Assembly (NCBI RefSeq): GCF_007828215.1
Contig: NZ_VIUE01000034.1
Coordinates: 1 to 61,365 of the forward strand
DNA: 61,365 nt
Direction of reading: 5' to 3'
DNA from: Pseudomonas sp. SJZ074
GTDB lineage: Bacteria; Pseudomonadota; Gammaproteobacteria; Pseudomonadales; Pseudomonadaceae
Made by a program: the position numbers and the translations under genes. Every line of letters starts with the position of its first letter. The stretch's first letter is position 1. The notes below the pieces were generated by a model that saw nothing but the letters and a program-made list of their open reading frames with translations, was not told the origin of the DNA and did not search any database. Shown one piece after another: positions 1 to 8,728 of this stretch.

Positions 1-22
1 CACTCGAATAAGATTTACGCAT
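1..22 (-). CDS. 5' end of an unidentified gene (partial)
   Basis: An ATG at 22 (minus strand) opens a frame that runs off the left edge after seven codons (MRKSYSS). A good ribosome binding site, GAGGTG, lies at 30-35, seven bases upstream. The fragment is too short to identify. The spacing and the Shine-Dalgarno make a real gene start likely, but the frame beyond the edge cannot be seen. Confidence 0.45.
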
Positions 23-91
23 ATCCAAACACCTCAGATTTGGGCGCCATCATAGCGCCCGATTGAAGTGTCCAAAATCATTAGGCCAGTT

Positions 92-184
92 CAGCCTGCT
101 CGCGATGGCGGTAAGTCAGTCAGCGATAATGTGACTGATACGCCGCTTTCGTCGGATCGCCGCCCGGAGCAAGCCCGCTGCCAC
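92..184. repeat. degenerate REP doublet
   Basis: Two inverted arms related to the REP sequence seen elsewhere in the window (CTGCTCGCGATGGCGG on the left, GAGCAAGCCCGCTGCCAC on the right) flank about 50 bases. Both arms carry substitutions, so this is an old copy. It lies between the edge gene and the 3' end of apt and may act as a weak transcriptional stop. Confidence 0.55.
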
Positions 185-191
185 TGGGGCG

Positions 192-740
192 TTATCGTTC
201 GCTCAGGGAAAACTGTGTCAGGCAGAACGTTGGAATCCCCATGTCCTCCAATCGCTGGGAGCCCAGCAATTCCGGCAAGTCGATGATCGCCGCGGCTTCG
301 TGGACCTTGGCGCCCATGCGGTGGATCAGGTTGGCGGCGGCGATCAGCGTGCCGCCGGTGGCGATCAGGTCATCGAACATCACCACCGAATCTCCCTCGC
401 ACAGGCTGTCGGCATGCACTTCCAGGAAGGCTTCGCCGTATTCGGTCTGGTAACCCTCGGCCAATACATCGGCCGGCAGCTTGCCTTGTTTGCGGAACAA
501 CACCAGTGGCTTGTTCAGCTGGTAAGCGAGAATCGAGCCGATCAGGAAACCCCGGGCGTCCATCGCGCCGATGTGGGTGAACTCGGCCTCGACATAGCGG
601 TGGGCAAAGCTGTCCATCACCAACCGCAGGGCCGTAGGAGATTGGAACAGCGGCGTAATGTCGCGGAAGATCACGCCGGGTTTGGGGAAGTCGATTACGG
701 GGCGGATCAGGGATTTGATGTCGAAGGAGTCGAAGACCAT
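192..740 (-). CDS. apt: adenine phosphoribosyltransferase
   Basis: Purine salvage enzyme of the cytosol that makes AMP and pyrophosphate from adenine and PRPP. The 182-residue product has the PRPP-binding loop at residues 120-131 (VMFDDLIATGGT) and the expected N-terminal FPKPGVIFRD segment. The ATG at 740 gives the usual length of the pseudomonad family and starts MVFDSFDIKSL. A start at 767 would add nine unconserved residues. It is the last gene before the left-edge gene and lies downstream of anr on the same strand, with a 76-base gap, so it probably has its own promoter. Confidence 0.93.
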   Translation of the reverse strand: MVFDSFDIKSLIRPVIDFPKPGVIFRDITPLFQSPTALRLVMDSFAHRYVEAEFTHIGAMDARGFLIGSILAYQLNKPLVLFRKQGKLPADVLAEGYQTEYGEAFLEVHADSLCEGDSVVMFDDLIATGGTLIAAANLIHRMGAKVHEAAAIIDLPELLGSQRLEDMGIPTFCLTQFSLSER

Positions 741-816
741 CGTCGAAGTGTCCTGGCAGGGCTGCAAACGCGGCAGTATAGCGCGGCCAGGAGAATCCCT
801 CAGCCGCGCGCGTTCA

Positions 817-1551
817 TCAGCCTTCGATCGAGCCGCCGGCCAGGGCGCAGAGCTGGATCGGGTCGAGGATGTGGATCTCCTTGCCTTCGGCGGCGATCAA
901 CTCATTTTGCTGGAAACGGGTGAACACCCGGGATACGGTCTCCACGGCCAGGCCCAGGTAGTTGCCGATTTCATTGCGTGACATGCTCAGGCGGAACTGG
1001 TTGGCCGAGAATCCACGGGCACGGAAGCGGGCGGAGAGGTTGACCAGAAAGGTCGCGATGCGTTCGTCGGCGGTTTTTTTCGAGAGCAGCAGCATCATCT
1101 GCTGATCGTCACGGATCTCCCGGCTCATCACTCGCATCAGTTGGCGGCGCAACTGCGGGAGTTGCAGCGCGAGCTCATCGAGACGGTCGAAGGGAATCTC
1201 GCACACCGACGTGGTCTCCAGTGCCTGGGCCGAGACCGGATGACTCTCGGTGTCCATGCCGGACAGTCCCACCAGCTCGCTGGGCAGGTGGAAACCGGTG
1301 AGTTGTTCCTCGCCACTGTCGCTCAGGTTGAAGGTTTTCAACGCACCCGAGCGCACCGCATAAACGGAATCGAAGGTGTCGCCCTGGCGAAACAGGAATT
1401 CGCCTTTTTTCAACGGACGGCCCCGTTTGACGATTTCATCCAGCGCGTCCATGTCCTCCAGGTTCAGTGACAATGGCAGGCAGAGAGGGGCCAGGCTGCA
1501 ATCCTTGCAATGGGCCTGGCTGTGGGCGCGCAGTTTGACTGGCTCGGACAT
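817..1551 (-). CDS. anr: Anr, FNR-type oxygen-sensing transcription regulator
   Basis: Global activator of low-oxygen genes in Pseudomonas. It senses oxygen through a [4Fe-4S] cluster and binds TTGAY-N4-RTCAA sites as a dimer. The 244-residue product has the cluster cysteines C15, C18 and C24 (CKDCSLAPLC), a further Cys in the VCEIPF segment of the cNMP-type beta-barrel, and a C-terminal helix-turn-helix (SRNEIGNYLGLAVETVSRVF). The ATG at 1551 gives the family start; one at 1578 adds nine unconserved residues. Neighbours include predicted targets: hemN, the ccoGHIS genes and two ccoNOQP operons. No clear Anr box is seen ahead of anr itself. Confidence 0.95.
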   Translation of the reverse strand: MSEPVKLRAHSQAHCKDCSLAPLCLPLSLNLEDMDALDEIVKRGRPLKKGEFLFRQGDTFDSVYAVRSGALKTFNLSDSGEEQLTGFHLPSELVGLSGMDTESHPVSAQALETTSVCEIPFDRLDELALQLPQLRRQLMRVMSREIRDDQQMMLLLSKKTADERIATFLVNLSARFRARGFSANQFRLSMSRNEIGNYLGLAVETVSRVFTRFQQNELIAAEGKEIHILDPIQLCALAGGSIEG

Positions 1552-1645
1552 TTCTTTAATCCTTGTGGGAAAACACACATAAGACGTAAGGGTAACCTAG
1601 CTCCGGAGCCCCGGCCAGTGCGCGCTCGTCGTCAAATTGTCGCGC

Positions 1646-3028
1646 TCAGATGACGCGGGAGAAGCGTTGCCGGTTTTGCTGCTCCAGATAGGCATCGAAC
1701 ACCATGCATACCGAACGCACCAGCAGGCGCCCGGCAGGCAATACTTTTATATGGGTATTCACCAGCTCGATCAGTCCGTCCTCGGCCATGGCCTGCAATT
1801 GGGGCCACAACGCCGCGAAATAACCCTGGAAATCGATATTGAAGGTCTGCTCGATCTCGGCGAAGGCCAGGTTGAAATGGCAGATCAATTGCTGGATCAC
1901 CGCCCGCCGGAGTCGGTCGTCGGCGTTGCACAGCAGTCCGCGACTGATCGCCAGTTGCCCGTCTGCAAGGATGTTCTGGTACTGGTTCAGATCGCTGCTG
2001 TTCTGGCAGTACAGGTCGCCGACCTGGCTGATGGCCGACACGCCAAGGCCGATCAGATCGCAATGCCCATGGGTGGTATAGCCTTGGAAGTTGCGTTGCA
2101 GGGTAGCCTCTTCCTGGGCGATGGCCAGGTCGTCATCGGGCAGGGCGAAGTGATCCATGCCGATGTAGCGATAACCGGCGGCGGTCAGTTGTTCGATGGT
2201 GCCTTGCAGCATCGCCAGTTTTTGCTCCGGATTCGGCAGGTCCTGGCTGTTGATGCGCCGCTGAGCCATGAAACGCTCCGGCAGGTGGGCGTAGTTGAAC
2301 ACCGACAGGCGGTCTGGCTGCAGGTCGATGACCTCTTCGACGGTGCGGGCGAAGTTGTCCGGAGTCTGCTTGGGCAGGCCGTAGATCAGGTCGATGTTGA
2401 TCGAACGGAACTGCAGGGTCCGGGCGGCTTCGATCACTGCACGGGTTTCGTCCAGGCTTTGCAGGCGGTTGACGGCGCGCTGCACGGCTGGATCGAGGTC
2501 TTGCACGCCGATGCTGACCCGGTTGAAGCCCAGTTCCCGCAGCAGACCCATGGTCGACCAGTCGGCTTCCCGGGGATCGATTTCGATGCTGTAGTCAGCG
2601 GAGTCGTCATCCAGCAGGTTGAAATGCTTGCGCAGCTTGGCCATCAACTGGCGCAACTCGTCATGGCTGAGGAAGGTCGGGGTGCCGCCCCCCAGGTGCA
2701 ACTGTTCCACGCGCTGGGTCGGGTCCAGGTGGCAGCCGATCAGCTGGATTTCCTGCTCCAGGCGTTGCAGGTAGGCGTGGGCGCGACCACGGTCCTTGGT
2801 GATGACCTTGTTGCAGGCGCAGTAGTAGCAGATGTTCGCGCAGAACGGCACGTGCACATACAGCGACAGCGGTCGCATGGCCTTGCGGCTGTCACGCAGG
2901 GCGTGGAGCAGGTCGAAAGTGCCGACTTGGCTGGCAAACTGCGCCGCAGTCGGGTACGAGGTGTAGCGAGGTCCCGCTATGTCGTAGCGGCGGATCAGGT
3001 CAGAGTTCCAACGAATGGCGTCGAGCAT
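1646..3028 (-). CDS. hemN: oxygen-independent coproporphyrinogen III oxidase
   Basis: Radical-SAM enzyme that converts coproporphyrinogen III to protoporphyrinogen IX without oxygen, supplying haem (for example for cbb3 oxidase) in low oxygen. The 460-residue product has the radical-SAM triad C63-x3-C67-x2-C70, followed by C72 (CYYCAC), and the LGGGTPTFLS segment. The ATG at 3028 is chosen because a start at 3055 would coincide with the predicted transcription start. A perfect Anr box at 3091-3104 and a -10-like TAAACT at 3063-3068 are spaced as in a class II Anr promoter. Confidence 0.95.
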   Translation of the reverse strand: MLDAIRWNSDLIRRYDIAGPRYTSYPTAAQFASQVGTFDLLHALRDSRKAMRPLSLYVHVPFCANICYYCACNKVITKDRGRAHAYLQRLEQEIQLIGCHLDPTQRVEQLHLGGGTPTFLSHDELRQLMAKLRKHFNLLDDDSADYSIEIDPREADWSTMGLLRELGFNRVSIGVQDLDPAVQRAVNRLQSLDETRAVIEAARTLQFRSINIDLIYGLPKQTPDNFARTVEEVIDLQPDRLSVFNYAHLPERFMAQRRINSQDLPNPEQKLAMLQGTIEQLTAAGYRYIGMDHFALPDDDLAIAQEEATLQRNFQGYTTHGHCDLIGLGVSAISQVGDLYCQNSSDLNQYQNILADGQLAISRGLLCNADDRLRRAVIQQLICHFNLAFAEIEQTFNIDFQGYFAALWPQLQAMAEDGLIELVNTHIKVLPAGRLLVRSVCMVFDAYLEQQNRQRFSRVI

Positions 3029-3062
3029 GCGGGCGTTCCCCGAAAAGGCTGGCATGAGCGTG

Positions 3063-3104
3063 AGTTTAGGGGGGTGGACGCTAGGGCGTGTTGATTTGCA
3101 TCAA
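3063..3104 (-). promoter_or_regulatory. Anr-dependent promoter of hemN (Anr box 3091-3104)
   Basis: TTGATTTGCATCAA at 3091-3104 is an exact match to the Anr/FNR consensus TTGAT-N4-ATCAA and is fully palindromic outside the spacer. On the minus strand a -10-like TAAACT lies at 3068-3063. That puts the box centre near -41.5 for a start at about 3056, the class II geometry expected for activation by Anr. The hemN ATG follows about 28 bases later. Confidence 0.9.
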
Positions 3105-3128
3105 CGGGGCAAAGAACAGGCAGTCTTT

Positions 3129-3216
3129 GTGGGAGCGGGCTTGCTCGCGAAAGCGGTCTGCCTGTGTCGATGATGTTGGATGTACCGCCGCCTTCGCGAG
3201 CAAGCCCGCTCCCACA
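3129..3216. repeat. REP doublet (REPIN)
   Basis: Inverted pair of REP arms: TGTGGGAGCGGGCTTGCTCG on the left and its complement on the right, enclosing about 35 bases. It lies between the hemN promoter and the 3' end of the TauE/SafE gene. The arms match those of several other gaps in the window almost exactly. Confidence 0.9.
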
Positions 3217-3244
3217 AAAGGGGTATGCCCACAGAAGGAGATGG

Positions 3245-3928
3245 TCAATGCCCCATGAGCCAATGTTGATGCGGCCCCGGCAGGGTCCAGATGCCGAAAA
3301 CAATCACCAGCAGGCCGCCGGCCATGCGCACGCTGCGCTTGCGCAGCAGAGCGGTGACGCGTTCGGCCGCCAGGCCGGTGGCAAGCAGCACCGGCCAGGT
3401 GCCGAGGCCGAACGCCAACATCAGCAACGCGCTGTCCAGTGCGTTGCCCTGGCTGGCGGACCACAGCAGGGTGCTGTAGACCAGGCCGCAGGGCAACCAG
3501 CCCCACAGTGCGCCAAGCAGCAAGGCCCGGGGCAGGCTTGACACGGGCAGCAAACGGTTGGCGACCGGTTGGATATGTCGCCACAAGCCCCGGCCGACGC
3601 CTTCAATGCGGGTCAGGCCGCTCCACCATCCTGCCAGGTAGAGACCCATGGCGATCAGCAGCAACCCGGCCAGTACCCGCACGATCATCGCCGCCGGGCT
3701 GTTGGCGACCGCCCAGCCAGCCAGACCGATCAACAGCCCGGCGGTGGCATAGCTCAGGATTCGCCCCAGGTTGTACGCCAGCAACAGTCGCAAGCGCCGG
3801 CTGCGTTGTTCCTTGGGGATCGCCAGGGTGAGGGCGCCCATCAGGCCGCCGCACATGCCCAGGCAATGGCCGCCGCCCAACAGACCAAGGATCACCGCCG
3901 AAACCAGTAATGGCGCGAGTTCAAGCAT
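3245..3928 (-). CDS. TauE/SafE-family membrane protein of the cco assembly cluster
   Basis: A 227-residue inner-membrane protein with about six hydrophobic segments. A Cys-rich motif in the first one, GGHCLGMCGG (residues 18-27), marks the COG2836-like subgroup often found beside ccoS and thought to help with copper or cbb3 oxidase maturation. The ATG at 3928 overlaps the ccoS stop by eight bases, implying translational coupling as the last gene of ccoG-H-I-S. A start at 4045 would lie inside ccoS and is rejected. The substrate is unknown; the sulfite-exporter name is only the family label. Confidence 0.85.
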   Translation of the reverse strand: MLELAPLLVSAVILGLLGGGHCLGMCGGLMGALTLAIPKEQRSRRLRLLLAYNLGRILSYATAGLLIGLAGWAVANSPAAMIVRVLAGLLLIAMGLYLAGWWSGLTRIEGVGRGLWRHIQPVANRLLPVSSLPRALLLGALWGWLPCGLVYSTLLWSASQGNALDSALLMLAFGLGTWPVLLATGLAAERVTALLRKRSVRMAGGLLVIVFGIWTLPGPHQHWLMGH

Positions 3929-4139
3929 GGGGCGGGGCCTTGTCGTCCGGTCGCTGGGTTTGGCCGTCGGCTTCGTCCACGGCGGCCTTGTGATTGGGGT
4001 CCTGATCGTCGAACAGGATGCTGTGGGCCGGGCCGTCGAGGTCATCGTACTGGCCGCTGTCCACGGCCCAGAAGAAAATGTACACGGCGATGGCCACGAT
4101 CAGCAGCGCGGCCGGGATCATCACGTAGAGAGCTGGCAT
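3921..4139 (-). CDS. ccoS: cbb3 oxidase assembly protein CcoS
   Basis: A 72-residue protein with one N-terminal membrane segment (about residues 5-26) followed by FFWAVDSGQYDDLDGPAHSI, the characteristic CcoS/FixS region. The acidic, charged tail is typical and variable. CcoS is needed for cofactor insertion into cbb3 oxidase. It follows ccoI by 25 bases and overlaps the TauE/SafE gene by eight. Confidence 0.93.
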   Translation of the reverse strand: MPALYVMIPAALLIVAIAVYIFFWAVDSGQYDDLDGPAHSILFDDQDPNHKAAVDEADGQTQRPDDKAPPHA

Positions 4140-4164
4140 TTTCGAAACTCCAGGCCCGCGCGGC

Positions 4165-6615
4165 TCAGGCCGGCAGCGGGCGGATATCGGGCGTGGCGTC
4201 GAAAACCTGCAGCTTGGGCTGGCGAGTCAGCCTCAGCGCATTCAACACCACGGTCAACGAACTGATGGACATGCCGACCGCGGCCCACACCGGGGTAATC
4301 CAGCCGAGGGCGGCGAACGGCAACATGAGGCCATTGTACAGCGCCGCCCACACCAGGTTCTCGATGATCACCCGACGGGTGCGCCGGGCCAGGTCAAAAG
4401 CATGGATCAAGGCATCGAGGCGGTTGGACAGCAATACTGCGTCGGCGCTGGTTTTGGCCAGGTCGGTGGCCGAGCCCATGGCAACGCTGATGTCCGCTGC
4501 TGCCAGCACCGGCACATCGTTGACCCCGTCGCCGAGCATCAGCACCTTGCGGCCTTGCTGATGCAGCTGCTGCAGCACCGCCAGTTTGTCATCCGGGCGC
4601 AGACCGCCCCGGGCCTCGTCGATGCCCAGTTCGGCGGCGACGCTGGCAACCATTGGCGAACTGTCGCCTGACAGCAGGACTGTTCGCCAGCCGCGCGCCT
4701 TGCAGGCCGCCAGCAAGGCCGGGGCGTCGGCGCGCAGGCGGTCGTCGAGGACGAACCAGGCCAAGGGCCCGCGGGTATCGCCCAGCAGCAGCCATTGGCC
4801 GGGCTCGTCCGGCATTGGCGGTGTGGCCGCACGGCTCAACTCACAGACGAAACCGGGTTGGCCGATGCGCAGGCGCTGTTCGCCCACCTGGCCTTCCAGC
4901 CCCAGTCCGGGTGTGCTCTGTACCTGTTCAGCGGCCAGCGGTGCGCGGCCAAAGGCCCGCGCGATGGGGTGTTCGGAGCGGTTTTCCAAAGCCGCGGCCA
5001 GCGCCAGGCACCGATCGCTGTCGAGGCCTGCCAGGGGACGAATGGCGCGCAAGGCCAGGCGACCTTCGGTGAGGGTGCCGGTCTTGTCGAAAATCACCGT
5101 ATCGATCTGGTTCAGGCCTTCGAGCACGTGACCCCGAGTCAGCAGCAGACCGAGCTTGTGCAGGGTGCCAGTGGCGGCAGTGAGCGCGGTCGGCGTGGCG
5201 AGGGACAACGCGCAAGGACAGGTGGCGACCAGCATCGACAGGACAATCCAGAAGGCGCGGGACGCATCCAGCTGCCACCACAACAGGCCGATGGCAGCAA
5301 CGGCGACCAGGGAAAACAACAGGAACCATTGGGCTGCCCGGTCGGCGACTTCCGCCAGTCGCGGCTTTTCGGCCTGGGCCCTCTCCAGCAATCGCACGAT
5401 GGCGGACAATCGGGTGTCCTGGCCCAACGCCTGCACTTCGACGGTCAAGGCACCTTCGACGTTCAATGTGCCCGCGGTAACCGCATCGCCCGCCTGGCGG
5501 GGTTGCGGCAGGTATTCACCGGTCAACAGGGATTCGTCGATGCTGGACTGGCCGTCGAGGATCCTGCCGTCGGCCGGCAGCACCGACCCCGGATGCACCA
5601 GGACCCGGTCGCCGGTCCGCAATTCGCTGAGCAGGATACGTTCGCTCTGGCCGTCGCTTGCCAGGCGCAGGCACGAGGCCGGCAACAGATTGACCAGTTG
5701 CGCCGTGGCCGCAGCGGTGCGCTCCCTGGCACGTCGCTCCAGATAGCGGCCGGCCAGCAGGAACAGCGCGAACATGCCCACGGCATCGAAATACAGCTCG
5801 CCCACGCCGGTGACAGAGGTCCAGATCCCGGCGATATAGGCGCTGCCGATCGCCAGGGACACGGAAACGTCCATAGTCAGGTGGTGGGTGCGCAGGTCGC
5901 GCATCGCGCCTTTGAAGAAGGGTGCGCAGCTGTAGAAGACGATGGGGGTGGTGAGAAACAGCGCAACCCAGCGCAGGATGGTGTGCATCTCCGGGCTCAG
6001 GTCGATATTGAATTCCGGCCACGTCGCCATGGTCGCCATCATTGCCTGGAACCACAGCAGCCCGGCCACGCCCAGTTGGCGCAGAGCCAGGCGGTTTTGC
6101 GCCGCCAGTTGCTCGCTGGCCTGGTCGGCCTGGTACGGGTGGGCGACGTAGCCGATCTGGCGCAATTCGGCGAGCAGGGTGCTCAGTGGCAGTTCAGCGT
6201 CGGCCCAGCGCACTTGCAGGCGATGGTTGGACAGGTTCAACCGCGCTTCGGCCACGGCAGGCAGGTTGCGCAATTGTTTTTCGATCAACCAGCCACAGGC
6301 GGCGCAACTGATGCCTTCCATCAACAGGGTGGTCTCGGCCAGCTCGCCTTCGTGACGCACGAACGACTGCTGCACGTCGGGGCGGTCGTACAACGCCAGC
6401 TCATCGGTCAGTTGGACGGGCAGGGTCTCGGGGTTGGCCGATGCTTCGCTGCGATGCTGGTAATAACTCTCCAGGCCGCCGGCGACAATCGCTTCGGCCA
6501 CCGCCTGGCAACCCGGGCAGCACAGTTCGCGGGTTTCACCCAGGACAACGGCGGTGAAGCGGCTGCCGGGAGGGACGGGCAGGGTGCAGTGGTAGCAGGG
6601 CTGGGGAGTGTTCAT
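4165..6615 (-). CDS. ccoI: copper-translocating P1B-type ATPase CcoI (FixI)
   Basis: Inner-membrane ATPase that supplies copper for the CcoN subunit of cbb3 oxidase. The 816-residue product has N-terminal Cys motifs (C7-x2-C10, and CCPGC at 32-36), a heavy-metal domain CxxC at 104-107, the TGE motif at 365-367, the membrane CPC metal site at 466-468, the phosphorylated Asp in DKTGT at 510-514, the HP motif at 549-550 and a GDGVND hinge near the C terminus. All catalytic motifs are intact. It is the third gene of ccoG-H-I-S. The gap to ccoH holds a REP doublet, so mRNA stability may differ across the cluster. Confidence 0.95.
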   Translation of the reverse strand: MNTPQPCYHCTLPVPPGSRFTAVVLGETRELCCPGCQAVAEAIVAGGLESYYQHRSEASANPETLPVQLTDELALYDRPDVQQSFVRHEGELAETTLLMEGISCAACGWLIEKQLRNLPAVAEARLNLSNHRLQVRWADAELPLSTLLAELRQIGYVAHPYQADQASEQLAAQNRLALRQLGVAGLLWFQAMMATMATWPEFNIDLSPEMHTILRWVALFLTTPIVFYSCAPFFKGAMRDLRTHHLTMDVSVSLAIGSAYIAGIWTSVTGVGELYFDAVGMFALFLLAGRYLERRARERTAAATAQLVNLLPASCLRLASDGQSERILLSELRTGDRVLVHPGSVLPADGRILDGQSSIDESLLTGEYLPQPRQAGDAVTAGTLNVEGALTVEVQALGQDTRLSAIVRLLERAQAEKPRLAEVADRAAQWFLLFSLVAVAAIGLLWWQLDASRAFWIVLSMLVATCPCALSLATPTALTAATGTLHKLGLLLTRGHVLEGLNQIDTVIFDKTGTLTEGRLALRAIRPLAGLDSDRCLALAAALENRSEHPIARAFGRAPLAAEQVQSTPGLGLEGQVGEQRLRIGQPGFVCELSRAATPPMPDEPGQWLLLGDTRGPLAWFVLDDRLRADAPALLAACKARGWRTVLLSGDSSPMVASVAAELGIDEARGGLRPDDKLAVLQQLHQQGRKVLMLGDGVNDVPVLAAADISVAMGSATDLAKTSADAVLLSNRLDALIHAFDLARRTRRVIIENLVWAALYNGLMLPFAALGWITPVWAAVGMSISSLTVVLNALRLTRQPKLQVFDATPDIRPLPA

Positions 6616-6661
6616 CAGGTATTCACTGGTACCGCTGAATCCGTATTGTCAGGGAGGGCCT

Positions 6662-6744
6662 CATCGCGAGCAGGCTCGCTCCCACAGTTGATCGCGGACG
6701 GTCATACACCGCAATCCCCTGTGGGAGCGAGCTTGCTCGCGATT
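6662..6744. repeat. REP doublet inside the ccoGHIS cluster
   Basis: Inverted REP arms (CATCGCGAGCAGGCTCGCTC on the left, GTGGGAGCGAGCTTGCTCGC on the right) separated by about 35 bases fill most of the 146-base gap between ccoI and the FixH-family gene. The arms carry GAGC where most other copies have GGGC. Because it lies inside a likely operon it would be transcribed as a stable stem-loop. Confidence 0.88.
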
Positions 6745-6761
6745 GCGCGAAGCGCGACTTT

Positions 6762-7301
6762 TTACTTTTTCAGGTCTTCGGCACCTTGCAGCGGCTCATC
6801 GCCGAGCAAGATGGCTTGGTCATGGTTTATCTGCTCTTCCTCGAACAGACGCCATATCTTGTCGTTTTCCACGCCCAGCAATTCGACAAAGCGCCGGCCT
6901 TCGATCTTGTCCGTCAACTGGCCGATGTACCGCCCCGGCTCGCTGTCGTTGCGGGTCAGGACGATCTTGCGGTCCTTCTCTGGCTGGGTCGGCGAAATCA
7001 GACTCAGCTCCAGGGTCTGGGGCCGGCTCTTGCCGCTCAGGCGCAGGTTCACCTCGCCAGTGACATCATCCATCTGCACGTTGGCATGCAACTGCAGGGT
7101 CTGGGCCAGCAGTTCGCGCTCCAGCGAGCGGTTGATGCCCTTGCCGGCTTCGTAGTAGTTGTCGTTGACCAGGTTGTCCGGGTTCTTCACCGCAATGGTC
7201 ACCATCGTCAGGCTCAAGGTCACCGAACAGGCCAGGATCCCGATAATGATCCACGGCCAGAGGTGTTTGTACCAGGGGCTGGTGGCGGTTGCTGCAGGCA
7301 T
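6762..7301 (-). CDS. ccoH: FixH-family cbb3 oxidase assembly protein CcoH
   Basis: A 179-residue protein with one N-terminal membrane anchor (about residues 14-36) followed by a periplasmic domain with the FixH signature VKNPDNLVNDNYYEAGKGIN. CcoH/FixH is needed for assembly or stability of cbb3 oxidase. The ATG at 7301 gives MPAATATSPWYKHLW. An upstream start at 7316 would overlap the ccoG stop. It lies 11 bases after ccoG, so the two are probably co-transcribed. Confidence 0.92.
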   Translation of the reverse strand: MPAATATSPWYKHLWPWIIIGILACSVTLSLTMVTIAVKNPDNLVNDNYYEAGKGINRSLERELLAQTLQLHANVQMDDVTGEVNLRLSGKSRPQTLELSLISPTQPEKDRKIVLTRNDSEPGRYIGQLTDKIEGRRFVELLGVENDKIWRLFEEEQINHDQAILLGDEPLQGAEDLKK

Positions 7302-7312
7302 GTTCAGTTCTC

Positions 7313-8728
7313 TCAACGAATTTGTGGGCCGATGAACCGGCTCTTGGCTTCGACATGAACGCTGTCGTCATCGGCATCCTTGAGGATGAAGGTCACCTCG
7401 TTGGTGCTCGACGGCAGTTGGTCCGGCGCACTGGACAACTCCACCGGCTGGCTGAAGATATCGCCGGCCGCGACCTTGATCTCCCGTCGGCCTTGCAGCT
7501 TCAAGTCCGGCAGGCCAGTGGCCTCCAGCACATAGGTGTGATCGCGCTGGTCCTTGTTCATGATCTTCAGGCTGTAGACGTTCTCGATCCGGCCTTCGGC
7601 GTTTTCGCGGAACAGCACGCGGTCCTTGCTGACGTCGAAGCCCACCAGCGAACGCATGAGGAACGCCGTCACCAGCAGGCTGATCATTGCCAGCAGCACC
7701 AGGGCATAGCCGATCAGGCGCGGGCGCAGTTTATGGGTTTTTTGCCCCGACAGGTTGTGTTCGGTGGTGTAGCTGATCAGGCCGCGCGGATAATCCATCT
7801 TGTCCATGATGTTGTCGCAGGCATCGATGCAGGCGGCGCAACCGATGCACTCGATCTGCAGGCCGTCGCGGATGTCGATGCCGGTGGGGCAGACCTGGAC
7901 GCACATGGTGCAATCGATGCAATCCCCCAGGCCCAAGGCCTTGTAGTCGATGCCTTTCTTGCGCGGGCCACGGCCTTCGCCACGACGTGGGTCATAGGAC
8001 ACGATCAGCGTGTCCTTGTCGAACATCACGCTCTGGAAGCGGGCATAAGGGCACATGTAGATACACACTTGCTCACGCAGCCAGCCGGCGTTGCCATAGG
8101 TGGCGAGGGTGAAGAAACCGACCCAGAAATACGACCAGCCATCGGCCTCGCCGGTAAAGAACTCGAACACCAGCTCGCGGATTGGTGTGAAGTAGCCGAC
8201 GAAGGTCATGCCGGTGACAAAGCCGATCAGCAGCCAGAGGCTGTGCTTGGCGAATTTGCGCAGGAACTTGTTCGCCCCCATGGGCGCCTTGTCCAGCTTG
8301 ATGCGCTGGTTGCGGTCGCCTTCGGTGATTTTTTCGCACCACATGAAGATCCAGGTCCACACGCTCTGTGGGCAGGTGTAACCACACCATACCCGTCCGG
8401 CGTAGACCGTAATGAAAAACAGGCCAAAGGCCGCGATGATCAGCAGCCCGGACAACAGGATGAAATCCTGGGGCCAGAAGGTCGCACCGAAAATAAAGAA
8501 TTTGCGTTCCGGCAGGTTCCACCAGACGGCCTGGTGACCGCCCCAGTTCAACCAGACGGTACCGAAGTACAGCAGGAACAAAAAGGCTCCGCCCACCATC
8601 CGCAGATTACGGAACAGACCGGTGAAGGCGCGGGTGTAGATTTTTTCCCGAGAGGCATACAGGTCGACGCTCTTGTTGGCGTCCTTGGCAGGCGGGGTGA
8701 CGTCATGTACCGGAATCTGATTGCTCAT
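7313..8728 (-). CDS. ccoG: cytochrome c oxidase accessory protein CcoG (RdxA/FixG)
   Basis: Membrane ferredoxin-like protein, proposed to reduce copper during cbb3 oxidase assembly. The 471-residue product has several membrane segments, a C115-GYT-C119 motif and two [4Fe-4S] clusters: C270/C273/C276/C280 and C294/C297/C300/C304. The C-terminal part is an Ig-like periplasmic domain. The ATG at 8728 (MSNQIPVHDV) gives the family length; an upstream start at 8809 adds 27 unlikely residues. It is the first gene of the assembly cluster, with a near-match Anr site upstream. Confidence 0.95.
   Translation of the reverse strand: MSNQIPVHDVTPPAKDANKSVDLYASREKIYTRAFTGLFRNLRMVGGAFLFLLYFGTVWLNWGGHQAVWWNLPERKFFIFGATFWPQDFILLSGLLIIAAFGLFFITVYAGRVWCGYTCPQSVWTWIFMWCEKITEGDRNQRIKLDKAPMGANKFLRKFAKHSLWLLIGFVTGMTFVGYFTPIRELVFEFFTGEADGWSYFWVGFFTLATYGNAGWLREQVCIYMCPYARFQSVMFDKDTLIVSYDPRRGEGRGPRKKGIDYKALGLGDCIDCTMCVQVCPTGIDIRDGLQIECIGCAACIDACDNIMDKMDYPRGLISYTTEHNLSGQKTHKLRPRLIGYALVLLAMISLLVTAFLMRSLVGFDVSKDRVLFRENAEGRIENVYSLKIMNKDQRDHTYVLEATGLPDLKLQGRREIKVAAGDIFSQPVELSSAPDQLPSSTNEVTFILKDADDDSVHVEAKSRFIGPQIR

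Noticed and set aside
3129..3216. Repeated inverted sequences as a CRISPR array
   Set aside because: The repeats are paired inverted REP doublets scattered through the window, not regularly spaced direct repeats, and no cas genes are present.
4795..7155. Plus-strand open frame opposite ccoI and ccoH
   Set aside because: Crosses two real minus-strand genes and a REP doublet; no motif.
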